This document shows, piece after piece, positions 52,901 to 61,244 of a DNA stretch of 64,000 nucleotides; the first letter of the stretch is position 1, and every line of letters starts with the position of its first letter. The translations under genes and the position numbers were made by a program. Origin of the DNA: Corynebacterium jeikeium (GTDB taxonomy: Bacteria; Actinomycetota; Actinomycetes; Mycobacteriales; Mycobacteriaceae); contig NZ_CP063195.1 of NCBI RefSeq assembly GCF_028609885.1, forward strand, positions 186,001-250,000. The letters are read 5' to 3'. The notes under the pieces were generated by a model, which worked only from the letters and a program-made list of their open reading frames with translations, ran no database searches and had not been told where the DNA came from.

Positions 52901-53818
52901 ATGCGTATCGCTGTCATCCAGATGAAAGCCGAACCGGACGTGGAAGCCAACCTGGCTCGCATCCTGAAGTACATCGCGTCCGGCGCGGCAAATGGTGCCG
53001 ACCTGGTCGTTTTCCCTGAAGCGGCCATGTTCCCCTTCGATAACGGGCGGCTGGATACTGTCGCCCAGCCGCTGGATGGGCCCTTTGCCCAGGCGATTAT
53101 CGATACGGCTAAGAAGCATGGCACCACCGCCGTCGTGGGCATGTTCACCCCGGCCGACACGGTCTACCGCACCCCGAGTGGGCAGCTGGTGGAGGAGCAA
53201 CCCAGCGACTCCCCGGAGGCCAACCAGTTCCGTCGCGTGAACAACACCTTGCTGGTCGCCGGACCGGACTACGTGACGCACTACGACAAGATTCACACCT
53301 ACGACGCCTTCGGCTACCGCGAATCCGATACCGTCAAGCCGGGTAAGCGCCGGGTGGTTATCGACGTCGGCGGCGTGGGTGTGGGCCTGGCGACCTGTTA
53401 CGACATCCGCTTCCCCGGCCACTTCGTGGCGATGGCAGCGGCGGGCGCGAAGGTGATGGTTGTGCCTTCTAGCTGGGCCGATGGCCCGGGCAAGCTGGAG
53501 CAATGGCGCGAACTCACCGCAGCCCGCGCGCTGGATTCCGCCAGCTACCTGATCGCTGCGGGCATGGCGCGTCCGGGCTCGCCGGAGCGCTACGGTACTG
53601 CGGATGGGCCCACTGGCATCGGCCACTCCGTGGCCATCGGGCCGAACGGCGCCCGACTGGCAGAGACCGGTTACGCAGCCCAGGTGCTGACCATCGACAT
53701 CGACCCGAACTACGTGGACAAGGTGCGCAAGACCCTGCCCGTTCTGGAAGGCCACCACACCGACCGCGAGCTCGGCGTGGGCGTTGATCTGGTCGGTGAT
53801 GTGGAAGAAGCGAAGTAG
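52901..53818 (+). CDS. carbon-nitrogen hydrolase (nitrilase superfamily)
   Basis: From ATG 52901 (MRIAVIQMKAEPDVEANLAR) the product is 305 residues; a longer frame of 16 codons has no family support. The catalytic triad is Glu40 in LVVFPEAAMFP, Lys130 in HYDKIHTYDAFGY and Cys166 in LATCYDIRFPGHF. The sequence is closest by eye to the Nit2/omega-amidase branch that hydrolyses short-chain amides such as 2-oxoglutaramate or deaminated glutathione. It stands alone between divergent and convergent neighbours. Confidence 0.9.
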   Translation: MRIAVIQMKAEPDVEANLARILKYIASGAANGADLVVFPEAAMFPFDNGRLDTVAQPLDGPFAQAIIDTAKKHGTTAVVGMFTPADTVYRTPSGQLVEEQPSDSPEANQFRRVNNTLLVAGPDYVTHYDKIHTYDAFGYRESDTVKPGKRRVVIDVGGVGVGLATCYDIRFPGHFVAMAAAGAKVMVVPSSWADGPGKLEQWRELTAARALDSASYLIAAGMARPGSPERYGTADGPTGIGHSVAIGPNGARLAETGYAAQVLTIDIDPNYVDKVRKTLPVLEGHHTDRELGVGVDLVGDVEEAK

Positions 53819-53832
53819 CTGAAGTAGCTGAA

Positions 53833-55062
53833 TTAGTTAGGCACGTCGAAGCGCAGCTGCTCGCGCTCCGCGCCCGCACGGAGGAAAGCCTCCACAGTGT
53901 GGCGCTTCATCTCCGGGCCACCCGTAATAAGCACCTCGGCATCGCGCCACGAACCGCGCTCGGCGGCCACATCCCCCACCAGGCCGCGGGCGGTGTAAGC
54001 CTCAAAGCCCTCCGGGGCAGGCGTATCCTCCTGCACCACCAGGTACAAATCCAGCCAGTCGAAGGCATCCTCGAAGCCCACCAGCCCCTGCCACTCGTAG
54101 AGCTCGTCCGGGTTCTGCGCGCCGAAGAACAGCTGCACCATCGGCGGGCGCTCCTCCGACTGGATCAGGTCCAGCAGGATCGCTCGCGCCGGCGCCAGAC
54201 CCGTGGAACCGGCCACCATCACCACCGGCTTCTCACCGGAAATCTGCAGGTCGCCATATGGATTGGCCACCACCCACTGCTCGCCGGGCTGGGAACCCTC
54301 CACGATCGCGCGGGAAAACGGCCCGACAGCGCGGACGTGAAACTCGACCAAACCGTCTTCGTTGAAAGGAATCGCGGGGGAAAGTGCCCGCCACAGCTGC
54401 GGAGTGTGCGGCGTGCGGACCTCCACATGCTGGCCGGACCAATACGGCAGCGGCGGATCCATCTGCGCGCGGATCACTGCGATGGCGTCACAAGGATGAA
54501 CCACCTCAAGCACCTGCGCGGCAGAGGTCGCAGGAACGTCGGCTTCCTCGTCCTCTAGTGCACCGTAGGCAAGCAGGCTACATCCGAGGTTGATTGTGTC
54601 GCTGAGCTTTTTTGTGACGCCCATATACTCCCCAACAGCCTCCACCAACGCGGACTCTAGCGCCTCATAATGCTTAGACCCCACGCCGAACTTTCGGAAA
54701 TCCTTGCCGGTGGCGACCAGGAACTCGGCTTGGTCGGTGGCGAACTCGCCGCCAGTGGTGATGCCGCGCAGGACGAAGCGGATGGTGCGGTCCAGGTAGG
54801 CCTCGTCCAGCTCCATCGTCTGCGTGAAATCCGGGGTGGGGTTGGCGTACTCGGTGCCCGCGACGTGGGGAAAGTGTACCGCCCGGGGTTTAAGATCCAT
54901 TGCGCGCAACTTCGTGCGGGTGAGCTGAACCAGGTCGTGGCGGTGTTCTTCGATGAGCGCGAGGAACTCTGCGAAGGTGTATTCGTCGGACGAAGAGTGG
55001 CGTGCCACGAACTCGAAGTCTCCTTGTTCTACAGGGGGTTCTACAGGGGCGGGCTGAGGCAA
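53833..55062 (-). CDS. flavohemoprotein-like reductase: globin-like domain plus FAD/NAD-binding domain
   Basis: A 409-residue two-part protein. Residues about 25-165 are globin-like and helical (FAEFLALIEEHRHDLVQLTRTKL, FLVATGKDFRKFGVGSKHYEALESALVEAVGEYMG). Residues about 180-405 are a ferredoxin-reductase module: YWSGQHVEVRTP with RALSPA for FAD, VVMVAGSTGLAPARAILLDL for NAD(P)H, and LITGGPEMKRHTVEAFLRAGA at the C-terminus. In flavohemoglobins the helix-F segment carries a heme-ligating histidine before the G-V-x-x-x-x-Y pattern; here that place reads DFRKF, so heme binding is doubtful. TTG 55062 is the longest start; GTG 55008 has an AAGGAG site. Substrate of the reductase is unknown. Confidence 0.8.
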   Translation of the reverse strand: MPQPAPVEPPVEQGDFEFVARHSSSDEYTFAEFLALIEEHRHDLVQLTRTKLRAMDLKPRAVHFPHVAGTEYANPTPDFTQTMELDEAYLDRTIRFVLRGITTGGEFATDQAEFLVATGKDFRKFGVGSKHYEALESALVEAVGEYMGVTKKLSDTINLGCSLLAYGALEDEEADVPATSAAQVLEVVHPCDAIAVIRAQMDPPLPYWSGQHVEVRTPHTPQLWRALSPAIPFNEDGLVEFHVRAVGPFSRAIVEGSQPGEQWVVANPYGDLQISGEKPVVMVAGSTGLAPARAILLDLIQSEERPPMVQLFFGAQNPDELYEWQGLVGFEDAFDWLDLYLVVQEDTPAPEGFEAYTARGLVGDVAAERGSWRDAEVLITGGPEMKRHTVEAFLRAGAEREQLRFDVPN

Positions 55063-55125
55063 CCGGGTGAGGGGCCGGTCGGTTGTTCCTCATTGTCGCA
55101 CCCGAACCTGTGAATTGGAACTCCC

Positions 55126-56229
55126 CTATTGGAAAGCAGGATTGCCGAGCTGTTGCGGGGCAGTGTGGTACTCGATCGGGGTATCGGAGAAGTTGATCGG
55201 GTTGCGGACGCTGCGCATGCCCTCGACCTCGACGATTGGATCCAGGCCCAAGGATTCTGCGAACTCGAAGGCCTGCTTGATGTTGTTCACCGGGCCGGCG
55301 GGAACCCCGGCGGCGCGCAGCTTCTGGAACCACTCCTGGGCGCCAGCCTGTGCCAACGCACCCTCGATAATCTCGGCCAACTCGGCACGGTGAACGACAC
55401 GGTCGCTGTTGGTGGCGAAGCGGGCGTCATCAATAAACTCCTCGAGCCCCAGCACCCGACAGGTCCGGTGATACAGCGAGTCGTTGCCTGCGGCGATGGC
55501 GAGGTCGCCCTCCTGGGTCTTAAAGACCTGGTAGGGGGAGATGGAGGGGTGGGTGTTGCCCATTGCCTTGCCGATAACGCCCGCGCCGACGAACGCGCTG
55601 GCCTGGTTGGCCAGGGAAGACAGCAGGGTGTGCAGCAGGTTGATCTCGATGTGCTGCCCCTTGCCGGAGGAGGTACGGGAGTGCAGGGCGGCGAGGATGC
55701 CCATGCCCATGTGCAGGCCGGTGAGGACATCCACCAGCGCCACGCCGACTTTGACGGGGTGGCCCTCCTCGCCGTTGATGGACATGAGGCCGCCGACGGC
55801 CTGCACCATCAGGTCGTAGCCGCCGATGTCCGCACCCTTGCCGGAACCGAAGCCGGAGAGGGAGGCGTAGATTAGGCCCTCGTTGTGCTGGCGGAGCGTT
55901 TCGTAGTCCAGCCCCATGCGCTGCATCGTTCCGGGGCGAAAGTTCTCCACCAGGATGTCGGCCTCCGCGGCGATGCGGCGGGCCTGCTCGCGGCCCTCGT
56001 CGGTGGAGAGGTCGATCTCCACGGACTTCTTGTTGCGGTTCACGCCGGCGAAGTAGGTGGACATGCCCTGCGCGTTGACGGGCGGTGCCCACGAGCGAGT
56101 GTCGTCGCCGACGCCCGGGCGTTCGATCTTGATGACCTGCGCGCCCATGTCCGCCAGCATCATGGTTGCGTAGGGGCCGGCGAGGACGCGGGAGAAATCG
56201 GCCACGACGATGCCTTCGAGGGGGCCCAT
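55126..56229 (-). CDS. CaiB/BaiF family CoA-transferase, probably succinyl-CoA:glutarate type
   Basis: A 367-residue class III CoA-transferase. It begins MGPLEGIVVADFSRVLAGPYATMMLADMGAQVIKIERPG, the family signature, with NKKSVEIDL and the catalytic aspartate (Asp139) in GGYDLMVQAVGG. It lies 58 bases downstream of the glutaryl-CoA dehydrogenase gene on the same strand. That pairing is the arrangement of glutarate catabolism, where the transferase makes glutaryl-CoA from glutarate and succinyl-CoA. The family handles many acids, so the substrate is inferred from context only. Confidence 0.86.
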   Translation of the reverse strand: MGPLEGIVVADFSRVLAGPYATMMLADMGAQVIKIERPGVGDDTRSWAPPVNAQGMSTYFAGVNRNKKSVEIDLSTDEGREQARRIAAEADILVENFRPGTMQRMGLDYETLRQHNEGLIYASLSGFGSGKGADIGGYDLMVQAVGGLMSINGEEGHPVKVGVALVDVLTGLHMGMGILAALHSRTSSGKGQHIEINLLHTLLSSLANQASAFVGAGVIGKAMGNTHPSISPYQVFKTQEGDLAIAAGNDSLYHRTCRVLGLEEFIDDARFATNSDRVVHRAELAEIIEGALAQAGAQEWFQKLRAAGVPAGPVNNIKQAFEFAESLGLDPIVEVEGMRSVRNPINFSDTPIEYHTAPQQLGNPAFQ

Positions 56230-56287
56230 AGGTTCCTTTCTGGTTGGGGGTTGAGGGAGGAGTGGGTGAGGGCTGGGGGAGTTTGGC

Positions 56288-57454
56288 TTAGCGGAATGCG
56301 CCCTTGCCGGTGAGAGCCTGGCCGATGATCAGCTGGTGCATCTCGGCGGTGCCCTCGTAGGTCAGCACGGACTCCAGGTTGTTGGCGTGGCGCAGCGGCG
56401 AGTACTCCAGGGTGATGCCGGAAGCGCCCAGCAGGGTGCGGCATTCGCGGGCGATCTCCAGGGCGACGCGGGTGGAGTTCAGCTTGCCGACGGAGACCTG
56501 GTGCGGGGCGAGCTCGCCCTTGTCCTTCAGGCGGCCGAGCTGCAGCGCAAGCAGGACGGACTTGTTAAGCTCGACGGACATGTTGGCCAGCTTCGCCTGG
56601 GTGAGCTGGTAGCTGGACAGGGACTTGCCGAACACCTCGCGGGTCTCGGTGTAATCGATGGCAGTCTCCAGGCTGTCGCGGGCGGCGCCCAGAGCACCCC
56701 AGATGATGCCGTAGCGGGCCTCGTTCAGGCAGGTCAGCGGGCCGCGGAGGGTGTCGATCTTCGGCAGGCGCTGGGAATCCGGCACGCGGCAGTTGTCCAG
56801 CACGATCTCGCCGGTGATGGAGGCGCGCAGCGAGAGCTTCTTGTGGATCTCCGGAGCGGTGAAGCCCTCCATGCCCTTCTCCAGAATGAAGCCGGCGAAG
56901 CCATCCTCGGTGCGAGCCCACACGACGGCCACGTCGGCGACGGGGGAGTTGGTGATCCACATCTTGGTGCCGTTGAGGACCCATTCGTCGCCGTCGCGGG
57001 TTGCGCGCGTCTTCATGGACGCCGGGTCGGAGCCGGCATCGGGCTCCGTCAGGCCGAAGCAACCCAGGTACTCACCGGCGGCCATCTTCGGCAGGTACTT
57101 TTCCTTCTGCTCCTCGGAGCCCCAGTGGTGGATGGCGAACATGGCCAGGGAGCCCTGGACGGAAACGAAGGAGCGCAGGCCGGAATCCACGGCCTCGATC
57201 TCCATGCAAGCCAGGCCGTAGGCGACGGCAGAGGCGCCGGGGCACTCGTAGCCTTCCAGGTGCATGCCCAGTGCGCCGAGCTGTCCGAACTGCGGGCCGA
57301 GCTCCTTGGCGGGCAGGGTGCCGTTGTCGAACCACTCTTGCACGTTGGGCTTGAGGGATTTGTTGGCGAAGTCCGCCATGGCTTCTTGCAGCATGCGCTC
57401 TTCATCGGAGAGCAGGCTGTTGAAGGAGGTGAGGTCAAGCGGGGAGGAAGTCAT
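56288..57454 (-). CDS. gcdH: glutaryl-CoA dehydrogenase
   Basis: A 388-residue acyl-CoA dehydrogenase that should oxidise and decarboxylate glutaryl-CoA to crotonyl-CoA and CO2 with FAD. It shows SGLRSFVSVQGSLAMFAIHHWGS (with the Arg/Ser pocket typical of glutaryl-CoA enzymes), CFGLTEPDAGSDPASMKTRA, GTKMWITNSPVADVAVVWART, TCLNEARYGIIWGALGAARD and the catalytic Glu367 in LTYEGTAEMHQLI. These features separate it from short-chain acyl-CoA dehydrogenases. AAGGA lies 11 bases before the start, and a GTATA-N10-TATAC palindrome lies further up. Lysine or aromatic catabolism could feed it. Confidence 0.9.
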   Translation of the reverse strand: MTSSPLDLTSFNSLLSDEERMLQEAMADFANKSLKPNVQEWFDNGTLPAKELGPQFGQLGALGMHLEGYECPGASAVAYGLACMEIEAVDSGLRSFVSVQGSLAMFAIHHWGSEEQKEKYLPKMAAGEYLGCFGLTEPDAGSDPASMKTRATRDGDEWVLNGTKMWITNSPVADVAVVWARTEDGFAGFILEKGMEGFTAPEIHKKLSLRASITGEIVLDNCRVPDSQRLPKIDTLRGPLTCLNEARYGIIWGALGAARDSLETAIDYTETREVFGKSLSSYQLTQAKLANMSVELNKSVLLALQLGRLKDKGELAPHQVSVGKLNSTRVALEIARECRTLLGASGITLEYSPLRHANNLESVLTYEGTAEMHQLIIGQALTGKGAFR

Positions 57455-57472
57455 GCCAGTTGGTTCCTTACG

Positions 57473-57492
57473 TATATAGGTAGCTGTATACT
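57473..57492 (-). promoter_or_regulatory. palindrome at the gcdH promoter, possible regulator site
   Basis: GTATA (57473-57477) and TATAC (57488-57492) are inverted repeats ten bases apart, 19 bases before the gcdH start. The stretch also contains a TATATA that could be the -10 box of gcdH. An IclR-type regulator gene lies 0.8 kb away and is a candidate binder. Confidence 0.35.
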
Positions 57493-57669
57493 GATTTGCG
57501 TAGTCTTGAGTGTAGGGGAAGTTGTTTCGTTCCGAAAGGCTTTTGCGAAAATTCTTTCATGCCCCGCATGGGAAGGCGCGCGCGTTAGGGGTTGCGTATG
57601 TCGTGGGGCTGACTAAAATCAGAGCCATCAGCCTTAGCCGTTGACCCTCCATTGATCAGGAGAGCGCCG

Positions 57670-58251
57670 ATGACTAAGGCTTTCATGCTCCTGGGGGATT
57701 AGTGAAGGGGAGGAAATGGGGGCTCAGCGGCCAGTGGTGACTGCAATCTCGGTAAGAGCGAAGAGTTCTGGTGGAACTCTGAGTTTCTCAGAGAAATTGT
57801 CAAGAAACGCAAAGTTGCTCTCCGGCGAGGTGAAGAATTAGAGACGCAAAACGGCTACATGTTGAAGTCCGCGCCTTTGAAGAAGTTATGCCGTGGCACG
57901 ATCAGCGTCGATGATCTACGGCTTGAGGATTTCTATCTGGATATCATCCAAAAAGGCGTGGATATGAGGATCGGTCTCGATATAGCCACCATGGCAGAAC
58001 GGGGCATTGTCACACAGATAATAATGATTTCAGGAGACAGTGATTTTGTGCCTGCGGCGAAGCATGCCCGACGTGCTGGCATTGATTTTATTATCGATCC
58101 ACTATGGGCACGTATTTCGGATAGCTTAAATGAACACGTCGACGGAGTCCGAGAATGTGTAAGACGTCCGCCTTTAAATGAAGAGGATCCACTACACACC
58201 GAGTGTCGTGAGAAGCGGCAACCACAGGATTCCGAAGACTTGGAGTTGTGA
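57670..58251 (+). pseudogene. NYN-domain (PIN-like) nuclease gene with an internal deletion
   Basis: ATG 57670 has an AGGAG site seven bases upstream and starts MTKAFMLLGD, a fair match to the first strand of a NYN domain, but hits TAG after ten codons. From about 57711 another frame is open without a start codon and reads EEFWWNSEFLREIVKKRKVALRRGEEL, then KGVDMRIGLDIATMAERG, IIMISGDSDFVPAAKHARRAGIDFIIDPLW, which is the second half of the NYN fold with its acidic site. The stretch between, roughly 40-60 codons, is missing. An ATG at 57859 could begin a fragment of 130 residues lacking the first catalytic aspartate. It is most likely a dead gene. Confidence 0.7.
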
Positions 58252-58325
58252 CGTTTAGCTGTGAAACTGAGTTTCTCAGCTATCGTCCTGAGCAGCCCTG
58301 CCGCCCAAGCCGAAAGGAACCCCCA

Positions 58326-59099
58326 ATGCCCGACGCGCCCCACCCAGAGTCCGCGCCGCGGTTCCCCTTTCCCGTCGACCAGCAGCCCGGTAGATCCCAC
58401 CACCGCACCGTCGACCGGATCGCGAACATCCTGGAGTTCGTGGCCCGCAACCCGCAACCGCGCGGACTCACGGACATTTCCAAGGCCATCGGCGCCCCGG
58501 TAAGTTCCACCCAATCCCTGGTGAATGGCCTGGTCGCGGCCGGATACCTGGAGGAACGGGATAAAGCCTTCCGCCTGGGGCTGGCCCCGTACCTGCTGAG
58601 CACCCTCGCCGGTAGCCGCCCCGTGGATCAGGTCACCCACGAGATGCTGGAAGACGTGGTGGAAGAGACAGGCTATATCGCCGTGTTGGCGTCATTGGTA
58701 GGCGACAATGTCTACTACCTCGACTACGCGCTGTCGGACCCCGAGTTCGAGTACCTGGCGCAGAACCGTCTGCAGCGCCCGCCGCTCGAGACGTCGGCGG
58801 GATGGGCGATCCTCTCCGGTCTGGGGCACGAGCAAGTGTGGGGGATTCTGGCGGCGTCTGAGAGCTCGCAGGAGACCATCAATAAGTTCCAGCGTTGGTA
58901 CCCAGACATGCGCGCGACCGGCGAATGCGTGGCCCCCGGCGTGGCTTTGAACGGCGCGGATGGTGTGGCCGTGCGCGTCGAGAGCCAGGGAGTGGCGGTG
59001 GCCTCGGTGTCCGTCATTGCCTCGACCGAGCAGATCGCGCGCGACGCGGATCGGATTATTGAGGTCTTAAGACGCCACAGCGCCCGCTGGAACCGTTAG
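58326..59099 (+). CDS. IclR family transcriptional regulator
   Basis: A 257-residue regulator from ATG 58326, preceded by AAAGGA; a longer frame of 26 codons upstream has no support. The winged helix-turn-helix (about residues 20-85) reads TVDRIANILEFVARNPQPRGLTDISKAIGAPVSSTQSLVNGLVAAGYLE. The IclR effector domain follows, with ETSAGWAILSGL and a C-terminal GVAVASVSVIAST strand. It lies upstream of and divergent from gcdH, with the NYN pseudogene between, so it is a candidate regulator of the glutarate genes and perhaps of the nearby TRAP transporter. The ligand is unknown. Confidence 0.88.
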   Translation: MPDAPHPESAPRFPFPVDQQPGRSHHRTVDRIANILEFVARNPQPRGLTDISKAIGAPVSSTQSLVNGLVAAGYLEERDKAFRLGLAPYLLSTLAGSRPVDQVTHEMLEDVVEETGYIAVLASLVGDNVYYLDYALSDPEFEYLAQNRLQRPPLETSAGWAILSGLGHEQVWGILAASESSQETINKFQRWYPDMRATGECVAPGVALNGADGVAVRVESQGVAVASVSVIASTEQIARDADRIIEVLRRHSARWNR

Positions 59100-59103
59100 C
59101 GGC

Positions 59104-59752
59104 TTAAGCTGAGTTCGTCGTTGAAGAAGTGGCGGTGATTCGCCAGTCCTCTCCCTGGGGGAGGGCGTGCAAGATGGTTTCAAAGGCGCTGGAGATTAGT
59201 GCGGGGCGAAAGCTTTCCGCGTAGTACGCCTCCTTGGAAACCTCTTTTCCACCGGAGAATGCGGTGATCTTCCCTCGTTGCTTCATGTGGTGACGAGAGG
59301 TGGTCTGTTCGAGCAATTTGACGGAGCTGGCCCAAGGTTCGTCCTGTTCATATGCGTTGACGCTTCGCTCGCAAGCGGAGATAGCTTCGATATCGGAAAC
59401 TGAAGGTATGCCGAAGTCGGAAATCGCGCTCATACTGATGGAGTGGAGAGCTGAGAGCGCGGAACTTGGCAATGCGGAGTCCCACACGGCAAATAACGGG
59501 CGAAGAGGGAAGCGATCCTCTTTCGATCGCACGGTTAAGTGTGCGCGAATAGTCTGCAGATCTTCAATAGTGTCGTGGGTAGCATCATTAATTTCCCAAA
59601 GGCTAAGAGGGATTACCTTTCCGTCGGAATCGCCGGTGTAGGAAAAACTCAGGGATAATTCGGCCCAGCGAAACCGGTCGAAAAAGAGGTCGGGATCCAC
59701 CTTCTCTTCGGTGAAGGTGGATGCTTGCAGGACAACGTAGCGATCCTTGTAC
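59104..59752 (-). pseudogene. unrecognised gene, separated from its start codon by an IS insertion
   Basis: The frame is open on the minus strand from the IS border to TGA at 59104 and reads YKDRYVVLQASTFTEEKVDPDLFFDRFRWAELSLSF onward; a GTG at 59700 gives 198 residues. Removing the IS and one copy of the 9-base target repeat joins it to ATG at 61186-61184, giving a 651-base frame (216 residues plus stop) beginning MYKDRYVVLQ. No family is recognised; the protein is soluble, acidic and has one His-rich spot (SRHHMKQRG). The GTG fragment could still be made from within the insertion-proximal part, but the native start is lost. Confidence 0.75.
59744..59752. repeat. left 9-base target-site duplication of the IS
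   Basis: TCCTTGTAC at 59744-59752 is repeated exactly at 61176-61184, directly flanking the two ends of the element. Eight- or nine-base duplications are usual for the IS256 family. Confidence 0.85.
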
Positions 59753-61175
59753 GGTTGCGTCCCTTAGTGTGGTGTAACGCTTGCTGATGGTGGATCCCGG
59801 AAAGTAGTGGGCGGCCACCGCCAGTTAGCCTTTCAACTCAACTACCACATCTCACCGAAAGGCCTATGACGATGACCGCTGCACCGTATTCTATCGACCC
59901 GACAACCTATCTGGATGATTTGCTGGCCCAAGCGTCTCCGGATTTGATGCGCCAGATGCTGCAAGGGTTTATCAACCAGATCCTCTCCGCCCAGGCTGAC
60001 ACCGTCTGCGGCGCCGAATACGGGGTTGTATCCACCGAGCGGGTCAACCACCGCAACGGGTATCGCCACCGCGACCTTGACACCCGTGTCGGCACGATCG
60101 ACGTGGCGGTGCCGAAACTGCGCCACGGCGCGTTCTTCCCAGACTGGCTGTTAGAGCGCCGCTCACGAGCAGAACGAGCCTTATCGACTGTGATCGCCAC
60201 GTGCTACCTTAAGGGGGTTTCCACCCGCAGGATGAATGATCTGGTGGCTACACTTGGGATTTCCAGCATGTCGAAATCGCAAGTCTCACGCATGTCAGAA
60301 GAACTCGACGACATGGTCGCAGACTTCAAAAACCGCCCACTAGACCCCGGCGGGTACGCCTTTTTATCGTGCGATGCGCTCACGATCAAAGTCCGTGAAG
60401 GCGGCCGGGTGGTCAAATGCTCAGTGCTGCTTGCCACCGGAGTCAACGCCGACGGGTATCGCGAAATGCTCGGCATGCACGTCGCCACCGCGGAATCCAA
60501 CGCGTCGTGGAAAGGCTTCTTCCAGGACTTAAAAGCCCGCGGACTTACTGGGGTATTCCTTATCACCAGTGATGCCCACGAAGGCATCCAGCACGCCATT
60601 TCCGAAGTGCTGCCCAATGCGTCGTGGCAGCGGTGCCGCACCCATTTCGCGAAGAACCTCTACGAAAAGGTCCCGAAAACACAATGGCCGATGGTCTCTG
60701 CGATGTTCCAGACAATCTTCCAGCAACCTGACGCCACATCCACTTGGGCTCAAGCCCGCGAAGTTGTCGACCTACTGGAGCCGAAATTCCCTCACGTCGC
60801 GGCGTATTTGGAGGAATCACTCGATGAAGTACTGGCGTTTACCGCAGTGCCGAAACCAGTCTGGACGAAGGTGTGGTCAAACAACCCCACAGAACGGTTA
60901 AACCGAGAGATCCGCCGGCGCACCGACGTCGTCGGCATTTTCCCAAACCGTGAATCCATCATCCGGCTTGTCGGTGCGGTCCTAGCCGAGCAACACGACG
61001 ATTGGATCCAACAAAAACGCTACATGTCACTGACCGCACTCGAACACACCAAGCACCTCATGCACCACCCAGGAGAACATCGTGACGACCACCACCAGCT
61101 AACCGCCTAACCAAGCCCCGAACTTCATATCGAGCCGAAAGCACAAACGGCTACACCACTACACCGGACTTGACC
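59753..61175. mobile_element. IS256-family insertion sequence, 1423 bp
   Basis: The element spans from GGTTGCGTCCC on the left to its right end whose reverse complement begins GGTCAAGTCC. The ends form an imperfect inverted repeat of about 30 bases, sharing GGT at the tip, GTCC at positions 7-10 and GTGGTGTA at about 17-24. It contains one mutator-type transposase gene and is bordered by a 9-base direct repeat. The intact ends, intact transposase and perfect duplication suggest a recent insertion. Confidence 0.88.
59866..61110 (+). CDS. IS256-family (mutator) transposase
   Basis: A 414-residue DDE transposase. The N-terminal DNA-binding part includes ERVNHRNGYRHRDLDTRVGTIDVAVPKLRHGAFFPDWLLERRSRAE, typical of the family. 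The catalytic residues are the first Asp in FLSCDALTIKVREG, the second in GVFLITSDAHEGIQHAI and the Glu in NNPTERLNREIRRRTDVVGIFPN. The C-x2-H region RCRTHFAKNL lies between the second Asp and the Glu. The start could be ATG 59866 or ATG 59872. The frame is complete, so the element may be active. Confidence 0.95.
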   Translation: MTMTAAPYSIDPTTYLDDLLAQASPDLMRQMLQGFINQILSAQADTVCGAEYGVVSTERVNHRNGYRHRDLDTRVGTIDVAVPKLRHGAFFPDWLLERRSRAERALSTVIATCYLKGVSTRRMNDLVATLGISSMSKSQVSRMSEELDDMVADFKNRPLDPGGYAFLSCDALTIKVREGGRVVKCSVLLATGVNADGYREMLGMHVATAESNASWKGFFQDLKARGLTGVFLITSDAHEGIQHAISEVLPNASWQRCRTHFAKNLYEKVPKTQWPMVSAMFQTIFQQPDATSTWAQAREVVDLLEPKFPHVAAYLEESLDEVLAFTAVPKPVWTKVWSNNPTERLNREIRRRTDVVGIFPNRESIIRLVGAVLAEQHDDWIQQKRYMSLTALEHTKHLMHHPGEHRDDHHQLTA

Positions 61176-61184
61176 TCCTTGTAC
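61176..61184. repeat. right 9-base target-site duplication of the IS
   Basis: TCCTTGTAC matches the left copy exactly. Its last base forms part of the start codon of the interrupted gene on the minus strand (ATG at 61186-61184). Confidence 0.85.
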
Positions 61185-61244
61185 ATGGACTAAACGCTAA
61201 TGGATGCTCTGCAGCTTAAACAGGTTTGACGGGCACGCGCCAGC

